Shown here: positions 8,893-19,122 of the stretch, in pieces
Layout: the number at the start of each line of letters is the position of its first letter
Numbering within the stretch: the first letter of the stretch is position 1
Assembly: GCA_902805635.1 (NCBI GenBank)
Contig: CADCTC010000293.1
Location: 1-64,000 of the forward strand
Length of the DNA stretch: 64,000 nt
Direction: 5' to 3'
Source of the DNA: an uncultured Chloroflexota bacterium
GTDB taxonomy: Bacteria > Chloroflexota > UBA11872 > UBA12225
Program-made: the position numbers and the translations under genes
Notes under the pieces: model-generated
What the model was told of the DNA's origin: nothing
What the model saw: the letters and a program-made list of their open reading frames with translations, nothing else
The model's database searches: none

Positions 8893-11592
8893 CTAGCGGC
8901 GCCGGCCGCCCTGGATCGGGTGCAGGGAAAACGCCGGCACCGGCACGCGCGGTAGGCGGATCGCGCCCAGGCGGCCGGAGACGGCGCGGCGAGCGTCCTT
9001 CATGTCGTGGATGGACGGCTTGAGACGGCGCAACGCCACGTCAGCCAGGAAGAGCAGCAGCGCGGCCATGATCAGGTGCGGCCAGACGTCCTGCGGCTGC
9101 ATGCGCTTGCTGGTATCGCGCCGCCAGCTGTCGGCCGGCTTCTCCATCGTGGGCGCGCCAGTGTCGGCCGCCAACCGCTCTAGCAGCACGCGGTTGCTGC
9201 CGCTCAGCCGGTATTCCGGCAGGTGCGGTAGTGCATACCCCGTCGTCTGGGTAGCCACGGCGGCGCCGGCGTCGTCGGTCTGTGTCACGTTGACGAAGTA
9301 GACGCCCTCGCCGGCCAGCGCGAAGCGCCCTTCGTAGCGGCCGGGGGCGGTCTGCGGCAGCGCGACGCGCCTCCCCGTTCCGTCGGGCAGCACCACGTCG
9401 GCTTGCGTGCGCAGGTGGTTGCGGAACTCGCCGGTGGTCTCCACCGACTCGACGCGAACCTGCGCGCTCTCGCCGTCGGGCCGCACCACCACCTGCAGGC
9501 CGCGCTCAGCCGGTGCAGGCATCGCCCAGCGCACCGTCTGCGCCCACAGCCGGGAGAACTGGTCGGTGCCCGCCCAGTCCTTGCCCCACTCACCATCCAC
9601 GTCGGCGGTCCACGCCAGCGCGCGGCCCAAGCCGAACTGCCACTGCGCCAGCACCACCTCGTCCTGGTCGCTGCTGAGAATAGTCTCCACGCCCGCCTTG
9701 GGAGAGACGCGCACGTACCCGTGCAGCAGCGGGAAATCGGCCGGCACCAGGCCGCGCACCGCCGGAGCGGGCGTGACCAGGCGCGGCTTGAAGTCGCGCT
9801 CCTGCTTGAAGCTGCGTCCCGCCAGACGTGCCTCCTGCGTCATGATGCGCGGCACGTCGCTGGCGTTGGTCGAGTTGTAATAGCGCCCCTGCCCGGTGCG
9901 CGCGATCAGCTGCAGGTCGGAAGCGGCCCTACCGGTGGAAGCAATGCCCAACGTGGAGATCGTGATGCCGCTGCGGCGCATCGCCCCGGCAAGCTGCGCG
10001 AACGCCGCCGGGCTGCCCTGCTCGCCATCGGTCAGCACGATGACGTGCTTGACGCGCGCCTGCACCTGCTGCAGGCCGCGGTAGGCCAGCTCCATCGCCC
10101 GGAAGATGTCGGTGCCGCCGTCGGGCTGAATGGTGGCGATACGGTCTTGAACCGCCTGGATGTCGCCCCGGCCGCGCACCGTCCTCACGTCCGCGATCCA
10201 GCGTGCGTCGTAGTCGAACCCGATGACGCCTACCTGGTCGCCGTCCTGCACCGTCTCAACCGCCTGGGCGGCGCCCGCCTTGGCCAGGTCCATGCGCGAC
10301 GTGCGCCGGTCGCCGGTGTCGGTGGCGGACATGCTGCCGGAGCGGTCGATGACCAGTACCAGTGCCAGCGTCGCCGCCTGATCGCGGTCGGGCGGCTGCA
10401 CCGTGACGGGCAGCGCCTCCTCCAGCGGCGTGTTGGCGTATTCGCCCAGGCCAAAGGTGCGCTCGCCGCCGATAACCACCAGCCCCTTTCCGTAGGTGGA
10501 GACGTAGTCGCGCAGCAGTTGCTGGCGGTCCCGGCGCAGGTCGTCGGCGTGTACGTTGTTGAGGATCACCGCCTCGTACGGCAGTAGACCGCCCATCTGG
10601 GCCGGCGCCTGCGCCGGCGGGAGCACGTCCAGGTTGACCTTCGCCCGCTGCAGCGCGTTCCGCAGCGTAGGAGACGTACCCCCATCGATGAGCAGCACGC
10701 GCGCCGGGTCGCCGATGATGGTGTGCGCCCAGCTGGTGTTGTTCTCCGGTCGGCTGTCGTTGGCGACCTCTAGCTCGGCCTTGAAGGCCCAACCACCGCG
10801 CGCCAGATCGCCCAGCTCCACCACCACCTCGCGCGGGCCGGTCTCCAGCTGCACGGGCTGCTCGTATACCAGCTTGGAGAACTCGCCGCCGTTGGCCCAG
10901 ATTCGCAGCGTGCCTTCCTGCTGGGTGGCGGACTGCAGCGCCAGGCGCATCTCGGCGGGCTCGCCCTCGCGCAACGCAGGCGCCACGGAGAAAGAGGTAA
11001 TCGCGTTGTCTTGCAAGCGCTGCGGCAGCGCCAGGACGGAGACTTCCACGTCGCGCAGTTGCGGGCGCAGCAGGTCGCGCTGGGCGTCGCCCAGCGTCTC
11101 GATGCCGTCCGAGAGCACCACGATGCGCCGCAGCGGCCCGCTGCCGTGCGCCGGCAGCATGTCCGCCGCCAGCGCCAGCCCCGCGCCCAGGTTGGTCGCC
11201 GTTCCGGCCGGCGGCTCGCCCCACTGGGCGTGGTCGCGCACTTTGCCAAGCGGCAGCTCCACGCGCGGCGCGGCGCCAACGGTGACGATGCCCGCCAGGT
11301 CATCCGCGCCGGCGGCGCCCATGGCCTGGCGCACCCACGTCTTGGCCCCCTCCTGAATGTCCGCCGGCACGCTGCCGGAGAGGTCCACCACAAAGACGGT
11401 GGCCACCGCCTTCGCGGGGGCAGGCAGGCGCAGTCCCGTCAGCGCCAGCACCACCGCCAGCGCCGTGCCTAAGCGTAGCCACAGCACCAGCGGCCACGGG
11501 CCGCGCGGCGCCGACCGGCGTCGCACCGCGAGCACGTAGAACGCCACCAGCGCCGGCAGCAACAGCAGGTAGACGGGGTGGGTAAGGCTCAT
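8893..11592 (-). CDS. Large membrane protein with two VWA domains and a glutamine amidotransferase-like domain
   Basis: 899 residues starting at MSLTHPVYLLLLPALVAF; the ATG overlaps the TGA of the upstream gene (ATGA). Two N-terminal membrane helices are followed by a first von Willebrand A domain with intact MIDAS DLSGS (70-74), a GATase-like segment (RVLLIDGG to VVIGGERTFGLG), a second VWA domain with DRSGS at 416-420 and IVLTDGEQ, a beta-rich C-terminal region and a final helix near 855. VWA proteins beside MoxR and DUF58 (BatA/B, CoxD-type clusters) act in metal-dependent complex assembly or envelope stress. The extracellular placement of the domains is inferred. Confidence 0.87.
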   Translation of the reverse strand: MSLTHPVYLLLLPALVAFYVLAVRRRSAPRGPWPLVLWLRLGTALAVVLALTGLRLPAPAKAVATVFVVDLSGSVPADIQEGAKTWVRQAMGAAGADDLAGIVTVGAAPRVELPLGKVRDHAQWGEPPAGTATNLGAGLALAADMLPAHGSGPLRRIVVLSDGIETLGDAQRDLLRPQLRDVEVSVLALPQRLQDNAITSFSVAPALREGEPAEMRLALQSATQQEGTLRIWANGGEFSKLVYEQPVQLETGPREVVVELGDLARGGWAFKAELEVANDSRPENNTSWAHTIIGDPARVLLIDGGTSPTLRNALQRAKVNLDVLPPAQAPAQMGGLLPYEAVILNNVHADDLRRDRQQLLRDYVSTYGKGLVVIGGERTFGLGEYANTPLEEALPVTVQPPDRDQAATLALVLVIDRSGSMSATDTGDRRTSRMDLAKAGAAQAVETVQDGDQVGVIGFDYDARWIADVRTVRGRGDIQAVQDRIATIQPDGGTDIFRAMELAYRGLQQVQARVKHVIVLTDGEQGSPAAFAQLAGAMRRSGITISTLGIASTGRAASDLQLIARTGQGRYYNSTNASDVPRIMTQEARLAGRSFKQERDFKPRLVTPAPAVRGLVPADFPLLHGYVRVSPKAGVETILSSDQDEVVLAQWQFGLGRALAWTADVDGEWGKDWAGTDQFSRLWAQTVRWAMPAPAERGLQVVVRPDGESAQVRVESVETTGEFRNHLRTQADVVLPDGTGRRVALPQTAPGRYEGRFALAGEGVYFVNVTQTDDAGAAVATQTTGYALPHLPEYRLSGSNRVLLERLAADTGAPTMEKPADSWRRDTSKRMQPQDVWPHLIMAALLLFLADVALRRLKPSIHDMKDARRAVSGRLGAIRLPRVPVPAFSLHPIQGGRRR

Positions 11593-13598
11593 CGGTGGTA
11601 CCACCACCATTCAACCAGCAGGCCCAAGATGATCAAGACGCCGAGCGGCCGCCACCACTCGCTGAACGTCCTCTCCACACCTGGGCCAAGCTGCACAGTC
11701 TGCGGCTTGGCGCCCGCGATGGTAGAGAGGTTGCCCACCTCCTCACGCGGCTTGAGATCGGCCAGCGTTGCCTCGCGCCCAGCCGGCAGTACGGTGGCCA
11801 CATACACCCGCTTTGCGATGACGTCAGCGCCGGAGAACTGCGTCACGGTGTACGCGCCCGGCCGGGTGGTGTCCAGGAAGCGGATCGGCTGGTTGCCGTC
11901 AAAGCTGTACTGGCGGCGGTTGGGCGTCTCCACCTGCACGCGGCTGGCGCGCGGCAGCGGATGCACCAGCAGCGCACTGCCCGGCACCAGCTCGCTCTCG
12001 GCGTCCGCGCCACGTCCCAGGAACGATGTCTCGCCGGTCAGCCAGTTGACGGTGTTAGCCACCAGCACAGGAAAGCCAATCCGCCCAAATAGGTTGGTCG
12101 CTCGAAGGTCGAAAGCGAAGACCGCCGCCCGGTACGCGCGGTAAGTCTCTGCGGCAGGCGACGGCGGGTAGCCGGCGAACGCTAGCGGCGCCTCGCGCGC
12201 GCCGACCGCCTCTTCGGCCCAGTCGGGCAGGCGCACCTTCTTGGACTCCGCGACCGAAACGCCCGTCAGGTCCACACCCGCCAGTAGCGGGCTAGGCAAC
12301 ACGCGCTCGATCTTTGCGTCGTTGACGTCTCGGGCCCCGTCGCTGCGCCGCCCAAGCGTGCCGGTCACCGTGATGGGCGAGCCGCGCGCGGGCGGGTCGA
12401 TCAGCAGCCAGTGGCCCGGCGGCGGCGTGGCCGGGAACCAGCCTTCAAAGATGTACACGTCGTATCCGCCGGGCTGGTAACCCTGCGAATCGGTCTTGGT
12501 CAGCTCCACACCCGGCACCGCGCGCAGGGCGCGGTCGAGCTGGTCGCTGCGCGCGCCGACCAGCAGCACCTTGCGCGTCGGCGCCGCCGCGGCGGTGGTG
12601 GTCGCCACGTTGTCCAGCGCCAGCAGGTCGTTGCGTCCAAACGACGCCTGCACCACCGACGCCGTTGGCGGGAACTCTGCCAGTACCGTTTCCCAACTGT
12701 TCTGCGCCGGGATAGTGATGGGCTGCTCGAGCGACAGCTGTCCGTCCACCATGACGCGCAGTGGCCCGGTGGCCGGCTGCGCGCCGAAGTTGCGCACCCG
12801 CACGAACACTTCCAGCTCGCCGCCACGGTCGCGCCGTGCCGCCAGCGAGGTAATCGCCTGATTGTCCGCCTCGCCGCGTCCCACGCGCATCACCTGGACG
12901 GCGATGGCCGGCCGGTAGGTCACCCGCTCCGTGTCCATCACCCCGCCGGTGATGAGCACCACCTCGCCCAACCGAGCGTTCTGCGTCAGGCCACCGGCCA
13001 CAGCCAGTGCGTGCCCGGCGTTCAGCTCGGTGGGACGCGCCTGGATGCGCTGGATCCCGGCGCGCAGCGCGGCCATGTCCCCCGGCACGCTGCCCTGGGC
13101 CGCGACCTCCGTGTGGTCGGCCATCGCCATCACGACGGCGCGGTCGCCGGGGCGCAGCTGTCCCAGCAGCTGCATCGCACGGCCCTTCGCCTCGTCCAGG
13201 CGGGTCACCTGCCCGCCGCTGCCGCCGCGACCCGCGACTGCAGGATCGCCGTCGTTGGCCAGCATCGGTTCCGACGCGTCGATGGCGAGCACCACCGTGT
13301 GCCCCACGGGTGTACTGCGATTCAGCGCCGGCCGTGCCAGCAGCAGGGCACCCAGCACCGCCAGCAGCACTTGCAGCAGCAGCAGCAGGTGGCGCTTAAG
13401 CCACTGCACCGGGCTGCGCGCCGACTCTTCCTTGAGCACACCTTGCCAGAGCCAGGTGCTGGACACCTCGTGACGCCGACTGCGCGGTTTGAGCAAATGC
13501 AGCCCCACCACCGCGGCCGCTGCGAGCAGCCACAGCAGGCTCCAAGGCGAGAGCAGCGACATGCCCGTCGTGCCGGCAAGTGTGCTCAGCGGGCTCAC
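11589..13598 (-). CDS. BatA-like membrane protein with degenerate VWA domain
   Basis: 669 residues if started at the GTG that overlaps the DUF58 stop (GTGA); an ATG twelve codons later (13562) begins MSLLSPWSLLWLLAAAAVVG. The N-terminus has the BatA pattern: membrane helix, HLLKPRSRRHEV, second helix ending LLLARPAL. A VWA-like domain follows, but its MIDAS reads DASEP instead of DxSxS, and the later LITGG lacks the usual Asp, so metal binding is doubtful. A GATase-like segment (VLLVGARSDQ, YIFEGWFP) and a C-terminal helix complete it. It is coupled to both neighbours and probably partners the double-VWA protein. Confidence 0.85.
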   Translation of the reverse strand: MSPLSTLAGTTGMSLLSPWSLLWLLAAAAVVGLHLLKPRSRRHEVSSTWLWQGVLKEESARSPVQWLKRHLLLLLQVLLAVLGALLLARPALNRSTPVGHTVVLAIDASEPMLANDGDPAVAGRGGSGGQVTRLDEAKGRAMQLLGQLRPGDRAVVMAMADHTEVAAQGSVPGDMAALRAGIQRIQARPTELNAGHALAVAGGLTQNARLGEVVLITGGVMDTERVTYRPAIAVQVMRVGRGEADNQAITSLAARRDRGGELEVFVRVRNFGAQPATGPLRVMVDGQLSLEQPITIPAQNSWETVLAEFPPTASVVQASFGRNDLLALDNVATTTAAAAPTRKVLLVGARSDQLDRALRAVPGVELTKTDSQGYQPGGYDVYIFEGWFPATPPPGHWLLIDPPARGSPITVTGTLGRRSDGARDVNDAKIERVLPSPLLAGVDLTGVSVAESKKVRLPDWAEEAVGAREAPLAFAGYPPSPAAETYRAYRAAVFAFDLRATNLFGRIGFPVLVANTVNWLTGETSFLGRGADAESELVPGSALLVHPLPRASRVQVETPNRRQYSFDGNQPIRFLDTTRPGAYTVTQFSGADVIAKRVYVATVLPAGREATLADLKPREEVGNLSTIAGAKPQTVQLGPGVERTFSEWWRPLGVLIILGLLVEWWWYHR

Positions 13599-14614
13599 GC
13601 CACGATCCTGCGTGACCGCAGCTGGTGAAAGACCAGGTCCTCCAGAGGCATTGCGGTGCTCACGGTCAAGTAGCGCACCAACCGCCGCGCGCAGTACGCC
13701 TCGGTCTCCCCAATCCACTCGGAAAGCCGGCGGCGGTACGCCTCGACCATCGATGCATCGATCGACATGCGGACCTTCTCGCCATTCTCGCGGTCAAGCA
13801 GCTCAACCTCGCCCAACGCCTCCGGGTCACTCTCCAGCGGGTCCAGCAGGTGCAGCAACACCACCTCGAATCCTCGGTCCAACAGCGAGGTCAGCCCCTC
13901 TAGACCACCGGGATTGAGCAGGTCAGTCATCAGCACGGCCAGGCCGCTGCGCCGGTGCATGGCGGTGTACGCACGCAGCGCGCCCTTCACGTCAGTGCCG
14001 CCGGCGGGGCGTAGGTCGGAGAGGAAGTTGAACAGCCGCCCGGTCTGCCCCTTCGACCGCAGCGGGGGCAGGTGCGTCGTCAATCGCTCGCTGAAGCCCA
14101 CCGCTTCAACCTGGTCCTGGCTGGACAGCGCGGTATACCCCAGCGCCGCAGCCAGCCGGCGGGCATACATCAGCTTGTTGTGGCGGCCGTAGTCCATGCT
14201 GCGCGAGCAGTCCACCAGCAGGTGGACGGTGAGGCTCTCTTCGTCCTCGCGCAGCTTGACGAACAGCTTCTCCGAGCGGCCGAAGACGTTCCAGTCGATC
14301 TGGCGCAGGTCGTCGCCTGGGGTGTACTCGCGGTAGTCCGCGAACTCCACCGACGTGCCACGCTGCTTGCTGCGCCGGCCTCCGTGGCTGGCTGCGCCAT
14401 GCGTCCGATTGGAGACCAGCTGCAGCCGCTCTAGGCGGCGCATGAACGCCTCGTCGAAGAAGTGACGGTACGCCGATGCAGACGCCGGGTCGTCACGTGA
14501 AGCACGCAGCGCGGGCGCTGCGCCGTCCGCCGGCGTGAACCAGGAGAACCGCCCACCGCGAGGCGCGGCCGCCGGCTGTTCCACCGCGCCTGCCTGCCCC
14601 AACGTGTCCGTCAC
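13595..14614 (-). CDS. DUF58 family protein
   Basis: 339 residues, GTG start. DUF58 proteins accompany MoxR ATPases and VWA proteins and have a VWA-like fold. The signature YTPGDDLRQIDWNVFGR is clear, followed by the acidic LLVDCSRSMDYG (MIDAS-like DCSRS) and SGLAVLMTDLLNPGG. An N-terminal ~55 residue Ala/Gly-rich extension precedes the domain, and there is no membrane helix, so it is cytosolic. Start is 20 bp after the MoxR stop; stop overlaps the next start, consistent with one operon. Confidence 0.92.
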   Translation of the reverse strand: MTDTLGQAGAVEQPAAAPRGGRFSWFTPADGAAPALRASRDDPASASAYRHFFDEAFMRRLERLQLVSNRTHGAASHGGRRSKQRGTSVEFADYREYTPGDDLRQIDWNVFGRSEKLFVKLREDEESLTVHLLVDCSRSMDYGRHNKLMYARRLAAALGYTALSSQDQVEAVGFSERLTTHLPPLRSKGQTGRLFNFLSDLRPAGGTDVKGALRAYTAMHRRSGLAVLMTDLLNPGGLEGLTSLLDRGFEVVLLHLLDPLESDPEALGEVELLDRENGEKVRMSIDASMVEAYRRRLSEWIGETEAYCARRLVRYLTVSTAMPLEDLVFHQLRSRRIVA

Positions 14615-14634
14615 CGAGGATTCCGAACCGCTGC

Positions 14635-15656
<1,022 letters not shown>

Positions 15657-15660
<4 letters not shown>

Positions 15661-17522
15661 GGCTTGGGGCTTTCCGGCGTGAAGTATTGACGCACCGGAT
15701 CCGCCAGGTCCAGCGGGACCGCGTTGATGTCCATGCCGGAGCCTACCGGCGCCGCACTGATCGGCCCGCTTGGCAGCGGCGCCTGCGAGGCAGGCTGCGA
15801 CGGCGGGGCGTTCGGGTTAGGCGGCCGCCAAGACGATGGGCCATCGCGCACTTCGGCATCCACGGTCAACATCTGTCCTTGCGTCGCCAGGCGCGTCGCT
15901 GGTCCGCTGCGCTCCTGCCCGGTGCCGGTACCGCCACCTTCGCCCTGCCCTCCGCCCGCGCCCTGCAGTCCGCCGTTCCGCAGCTCTTGCTCCATTTGGG
16001 CAATTTGGGACGCATCACCGGCTTGTCCCCCCTCGCTGCGTGGACCGGAGCTGCGCTGCTGGCCGGCCTGCTGCCCCTGCTGACCGCCCTGCTGCCCTTG
16101 CTGCCCTTGCTGCCCTTGCTGCCCTTGCTGGGCGTTCTGGGGCAGCTGCGGCTGACCACCGTTCTGCATCTGCTGCTGGCGATTCTCCAGCTCACGCTGC
16201 GCCTGCAGCTGCTCTCCCGTCTGGCGCACCTGGTTAGCGGCATCGCGAATGGCCTGCTGCGCCTCCTGGTTGCGGAACTGGCTCAGCGCTTGGCTGGCTC
16301 GCTGCGCGGCATCGGCGAGCTGACGGTCCTTATCGCCGATCTGCTGCGACGCCTGCTGGAATGCCTGGGCCAGCGACTGCCGTTCGCCCGGGCTGAGGTT
16401 ACGCGCCTGGTCGGCCAGCTGGTTCAGCTGCTGGCTGGCACGCTGCGTATCGCCGGAACGCAGCGATTCACCCGCCGCCTTGCCGGTCTGGGTCTGGCGC
16501 ATCGCTTCGCCCAGGCTGGACAGCGCCTGCTGCCGGTCCGCGGCGTTCGGGTTCTGCTGGTTGGCACTGTTCTGCTGCTGCTGCGCCTGGCTGGGGCTGT
16601 TGCCAGACTGCGCGCCGAACGGCTGGTTGTCCTCGGGAGGCTGTGGTGCCGCGAGCAATCCTTGCGCTTCGCCCGCGTCCTGGGGGCGCTCAGACAGGGC
16701 GCGCACGGCGGCACCTGCCTGCGCGTCGGTCTGCGGCTGAAAGCGCGGCTGCGCTTCGTCTTCACGCCTGTTAGGGTCGGCCATCGCCAGTGCGTCGCGG
16801 TCCGCCTGCCCCGGCAACACGCCGCCGGCTGGCCAGAGCGCCAGCGCCAGCGCCGCCGCCATCGTGGAGGCGCCCCATGCGCCGTTACGCGTCGCCGTCC
16901 GCCGGGAAGCGCTCCCCCTGGCGAAGAGCGGGAAGGCAGCACGCGGGTTCACCGCGCCCAGCGTGGCAAGCGCGTCGCCCACCTGGCGTTCCACCAGTGG
17001 GCCCTGGCTCAGTTGGTCGGTGAGCTCTAGCGCCGTCGCCACACGCTCGCGCAGCCCCAGCGAGGCGTCCACGCGTCGCGCGGTCTCGAACGGTCCGATG
17101 GCCTGGCGCACGACCGCTAGCACCGTGAACACGCCACCCAGCGCGCCAAACGGCAGCGCCAGGTAGACCAATCCTGGCAAGCCAAACACTCGCGCCAGGA
17201 TGGTCAGCGTGAACGCTATGAGTCCGCCAATGAACAGGGCGCGGGGAAGCTGCTGGATGGTGCGCTGGCGGCGCAGCCGGCTCGCGAGTGGCGCCAGCTG
17301 CCGCTCCAGTGCGCTCCCCGCATTGCGCGCCTGGAAAGTCCGTTCGTAGCGCGAAGGCAGACGGCGCTCCGCGTCAATAGCCGCATCGCGCAAGCGCCCG
17401 CCGGCAACCCTGGCGGCCGCAGCCCCCGCCCTGGCGTGGCGTGGTAGCGCACGCGCGCTTGCCACGCCGGCAGCGAGACGGCGCTTAAGCGGTCGGGCGG
17501 GTGGCGAGGCTTGGAACAACAA
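15657..17522 (-). CDS. Coiled-coil, Gln-rich membrane protein heading the MoxR/VWA operon
   Basis: 621 residues from a TTG start with GGTAGG 5 bases upstream. Two membrane helices near residues 93-140 (ALFIGGLIAFTLTILARVFG and the following segment), a possible third near 220, then a long Gln/Ala-rich helical region of heptad-like repeats ending in a QQG tandem repeat and a low-complexity tail. The layout resembles the DUF4175-type proteins found next to MoxR-DUF58-VWA genes, but I see no diagnostic motif. It is first in the coupled operon and probably a scaffold that spans the membrane. Confidence 0.75.
16092..16127. repeat. 9-nt tandem repeat coding for Gln-Gly-Gln
   Basis: Four exact copies of CTGCCCTTG on the plus strand, encoding the QQG run in the minus-strand coiled-coil gene. 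Such runs vary in copy number by slippage without breaking the frame. Confidence 0.9.
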
Positions 17523-17905
17523 GTGAGCCTACCTTTATTGTATGACGCCTCCGCGCCTGGTGAAGCACCGCCCTCACCGGGCGCCGAAGTGGCCGGCGCG
17601 CGCAAACGGCAGACACAGCGAGGACGAAAACCACACCTGGAGGCGTGCCCGGTAAGGGCAATACCCGTGCCGTGATTGTCCCCGCTGCCACCTTACCACC
17701 GGTGGCGCCGCGCGTAAAGCAACTGATGCGCAGCGCGCGGCGCCGCCGGCTTGTGCAGAACCGACAGGTACCCAACTCAACGCCATTCGGCCCCCCGCGG
17801 ATTGATGCGCGTGTAAGACCTTTGTTAAGTACGGGTAGTGCACGCGCCGCCACGCAGCAATACACCCATTGACGTGCCGCGGACGGTACCCTAGAGTGAC
17901 GGCAG
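17523..17905. other. 383-bp divergent intergenic region
   Basis: Between the MoxR/VWA operon (minus) and the Fur-family gene (plus). It holds TACAAT on the minus strand (17542-17537), which may be the -10 of the operon, and the Fur-gene promoter at the right end. GC-rich palindromes occur between but I see no gene in it. Confidence 0.6.
17869..17897 (+). promoter_or_regulatory. Promoter of the Fur-family gene, leaderless
   Basis: TTGACG (17869-17874), 17-bp spacer, TAGAGT (17892-17897). The ATG begins 14 bases after the first base of the -10, so the transcript should start at or within a few bases of the ATG. Confidence 0.75.
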
Positions 17906-18394
17906 ATGCTCGCATCCCCTAGACCATCACGCTCGATTCGCCCGGGCTCCGCCCGTAAGGCGTCATTCCAAGATCGCGCGCGCACCGCGCTGCGCTCCGA
18001 AGGCCACCGCATGACCCAGCAGCGCGACGTGCTGCTGGACGTGATCGAGCACGCGGGCGAGCACCTGGACGCCGACGGCATCTACCGGCTGGCGCGCGAG
18101 CGTGACAACCGGATCAGCCTCTCCACGGTCTACCGCACCCTGGCGCTGCTCAAGCAGCACGACCTTGTGGACGAGCTGCACCTCAGCGAAGAGCACCACC
18201 ACTACGAAGCCAAGACCGGCGCGGCGCAGCACTATCACTTCGTGTGCACGTCGTGCGGCGCTGTCAAGGAGTTCACCGGTGGCGCGGCCGACCGGCTGCG
18301 CGAGGAGCTGGAGCGTGAGCAAGGCTTACGCGTCACCGGCATGCAGCTGGACCTCTCCGGTCTCTGCTCGCGCTGCGTCGCGCGCGCGGCCTGA
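17906..18394 (+). CDS. Fur-family metalloregulator
   Basis: 162 residues. Winged-helix DNA-binding domain with the recognition region ISLSTVYRTLALLKQHDLV, then a metal-sensing domain containing EEHHHYE, HYHFVCTSCG and a C-terminal CSRC, the two CxxC pairs of the structural zinc site. The family includes Fur, PerR and Zur; I cannot tell which metal or peroxide is sensed. There is no Shine-Dalgarno, and the promoter places the start at the 5' end of the mRNA. No obvious transport genes are adjacent. Confidence 0.92.
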   Translation: MLASPRPSRSIRPGSARKASFQDRARTALRSEGHRMTQQRDVLLDVIEHAGEHLDADGIYRLARERDNRISLSTVYRTLALLKQHDLVDELHLSEEHHHYEAKTGAAQHYHFVCTSCGAVKEFTGGAADRLREELEREQGLRVTGMQLDLSGLCSRCVARAA

Positions 18395-18480
18395 CCCAAC
18401 AACCGAGCACCCGCGCAGCGGGAGCGCAGGGCGTTAGGGCGCGCAGCGCCATCCTCACGACCGAATACCCCCGGCCGCTC

Positions 18481-18486
18481 TATAAT
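18481..18486 (+). promoter_or_regulatory. -10 box TATAAT before the DUF2249-like gene
   Basis: Consensus TATAAT whose first base is 15 bases before the ATG at 18496, implying a leaderless or 1-3 nt leader mRNA. The -35 region is weak. Confidence 0.6.
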
Positions 18487-18495
18487 CTGCCGGAC

Positions 18496-19122
18496 ATGAC
18501 CAGCCTGCCGCCAGCGGCGGCCGGCCTAGCGGGGGCGGCGGATGCACTGGCGGGGGACAGCTTCGAGCCCGTCGATGCGGTGCGCGAGCCGGCGTCAGCC
18601 GGCGCCACCCAGGCCGTGCCGCGTGCGGCGGCCACAACGCACATCGGAACCGGGCAGCAGCCAGGCCCTGGCCTCGACACCGGGTCCCATCCAGACCGCG
18701 GTCCTGGACCCGGATGGGAGCCACGTCTACCGGCGGTGCGCGCGTCGGGCGCGCCGGTGGAGCTCACGCTCGACCTGCGTGGCACGCCGCCCGACAAGAT
18801 GCTCGCGCGCCTGTTCGGCGCGCTCGAACGCGTCAGCGAGGACGTGACCCTGGTCGCGCTCGTGCGCGACACGCCGGAATTCGCCAGCATCGTCGCGGCC
18901 GCGTATCAGGCGCTACGCCAGCACGGCTACTGGTCGGACAGTTCGCGTTTCCCGGCCGGCACGCAGCGCATGCGCATCGCCCGCCGCGGCCCGCGCCGCG
19001 GTCCCGGCACCGTCCGCGGCCGGGACGCCGACCGCCCCGCAGAACCCTCCTACGTCCCGCCTCCACCGCGGGCAATCGCCGAACAAAGTGAGGACCAGGA
19101 CTCAGGCGGCTCCAGCGAGTGA
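18496..19122 (+). CDS. DUF2249-like domain protein with low-complexity flanks
   Basis: 208 residues. The first ~85 residues are Ala/Gly/Pro-rich and probably disordered. Residues about 88-160 resemble a DUF2249/SirA-like fold: LTLDLRGTPPDKMLARLF, then LVALVRDTPE and a C-terminal strand QRMRIARR. DUF2249 domains occur in redox- and nitric-oxide-related proteins, but the role is unknown here. The tail is Arg- then acid-rich. Its 3' end overlaps the convergent queG stop by 21 bp. A TATAAT box 15 bases upstream supports this start. Confidence 0.6.
   Translation: MTSLPPAAAGLAGAADALAGDSFEPVDAVREPASAGATQAVPRAAATTHIGTGQQPGPGLDTGSHPDRGPGPGWEPRLPAVRASGAPVELTLDLRGTPPDKMLARLFGALERVSEDVTLVALVRDTPEFASIVAAAYQALRQHGYWSDSSRFPAGTQRMRIARRGPRRGPGTVRGRDADRPAEPSYVPPPPRAIAEQSEDQDSGGSSE

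Noticed and set aside
9403-10587. 394-codon frame opposite the double-VWA gene
   Set aside because: An antisense shadow of a GC-rich gene, with no Shine-Dalgarno and no recognisable motif; the minus strand has two intact MIDAS motifs.
16092-16127. Possible CRISPR-like array
   Set aside because: The units are 9 nt without spacers and are simply codons for QQG.
15687-17030. 447-codon frame opposite the coiled-coil gene
   Set aside because: A Leu/Arg-rich mirror of the Gln/Ala-rich repeats. The minus-strand frame has membrane helices and overlaps moxR correctly.
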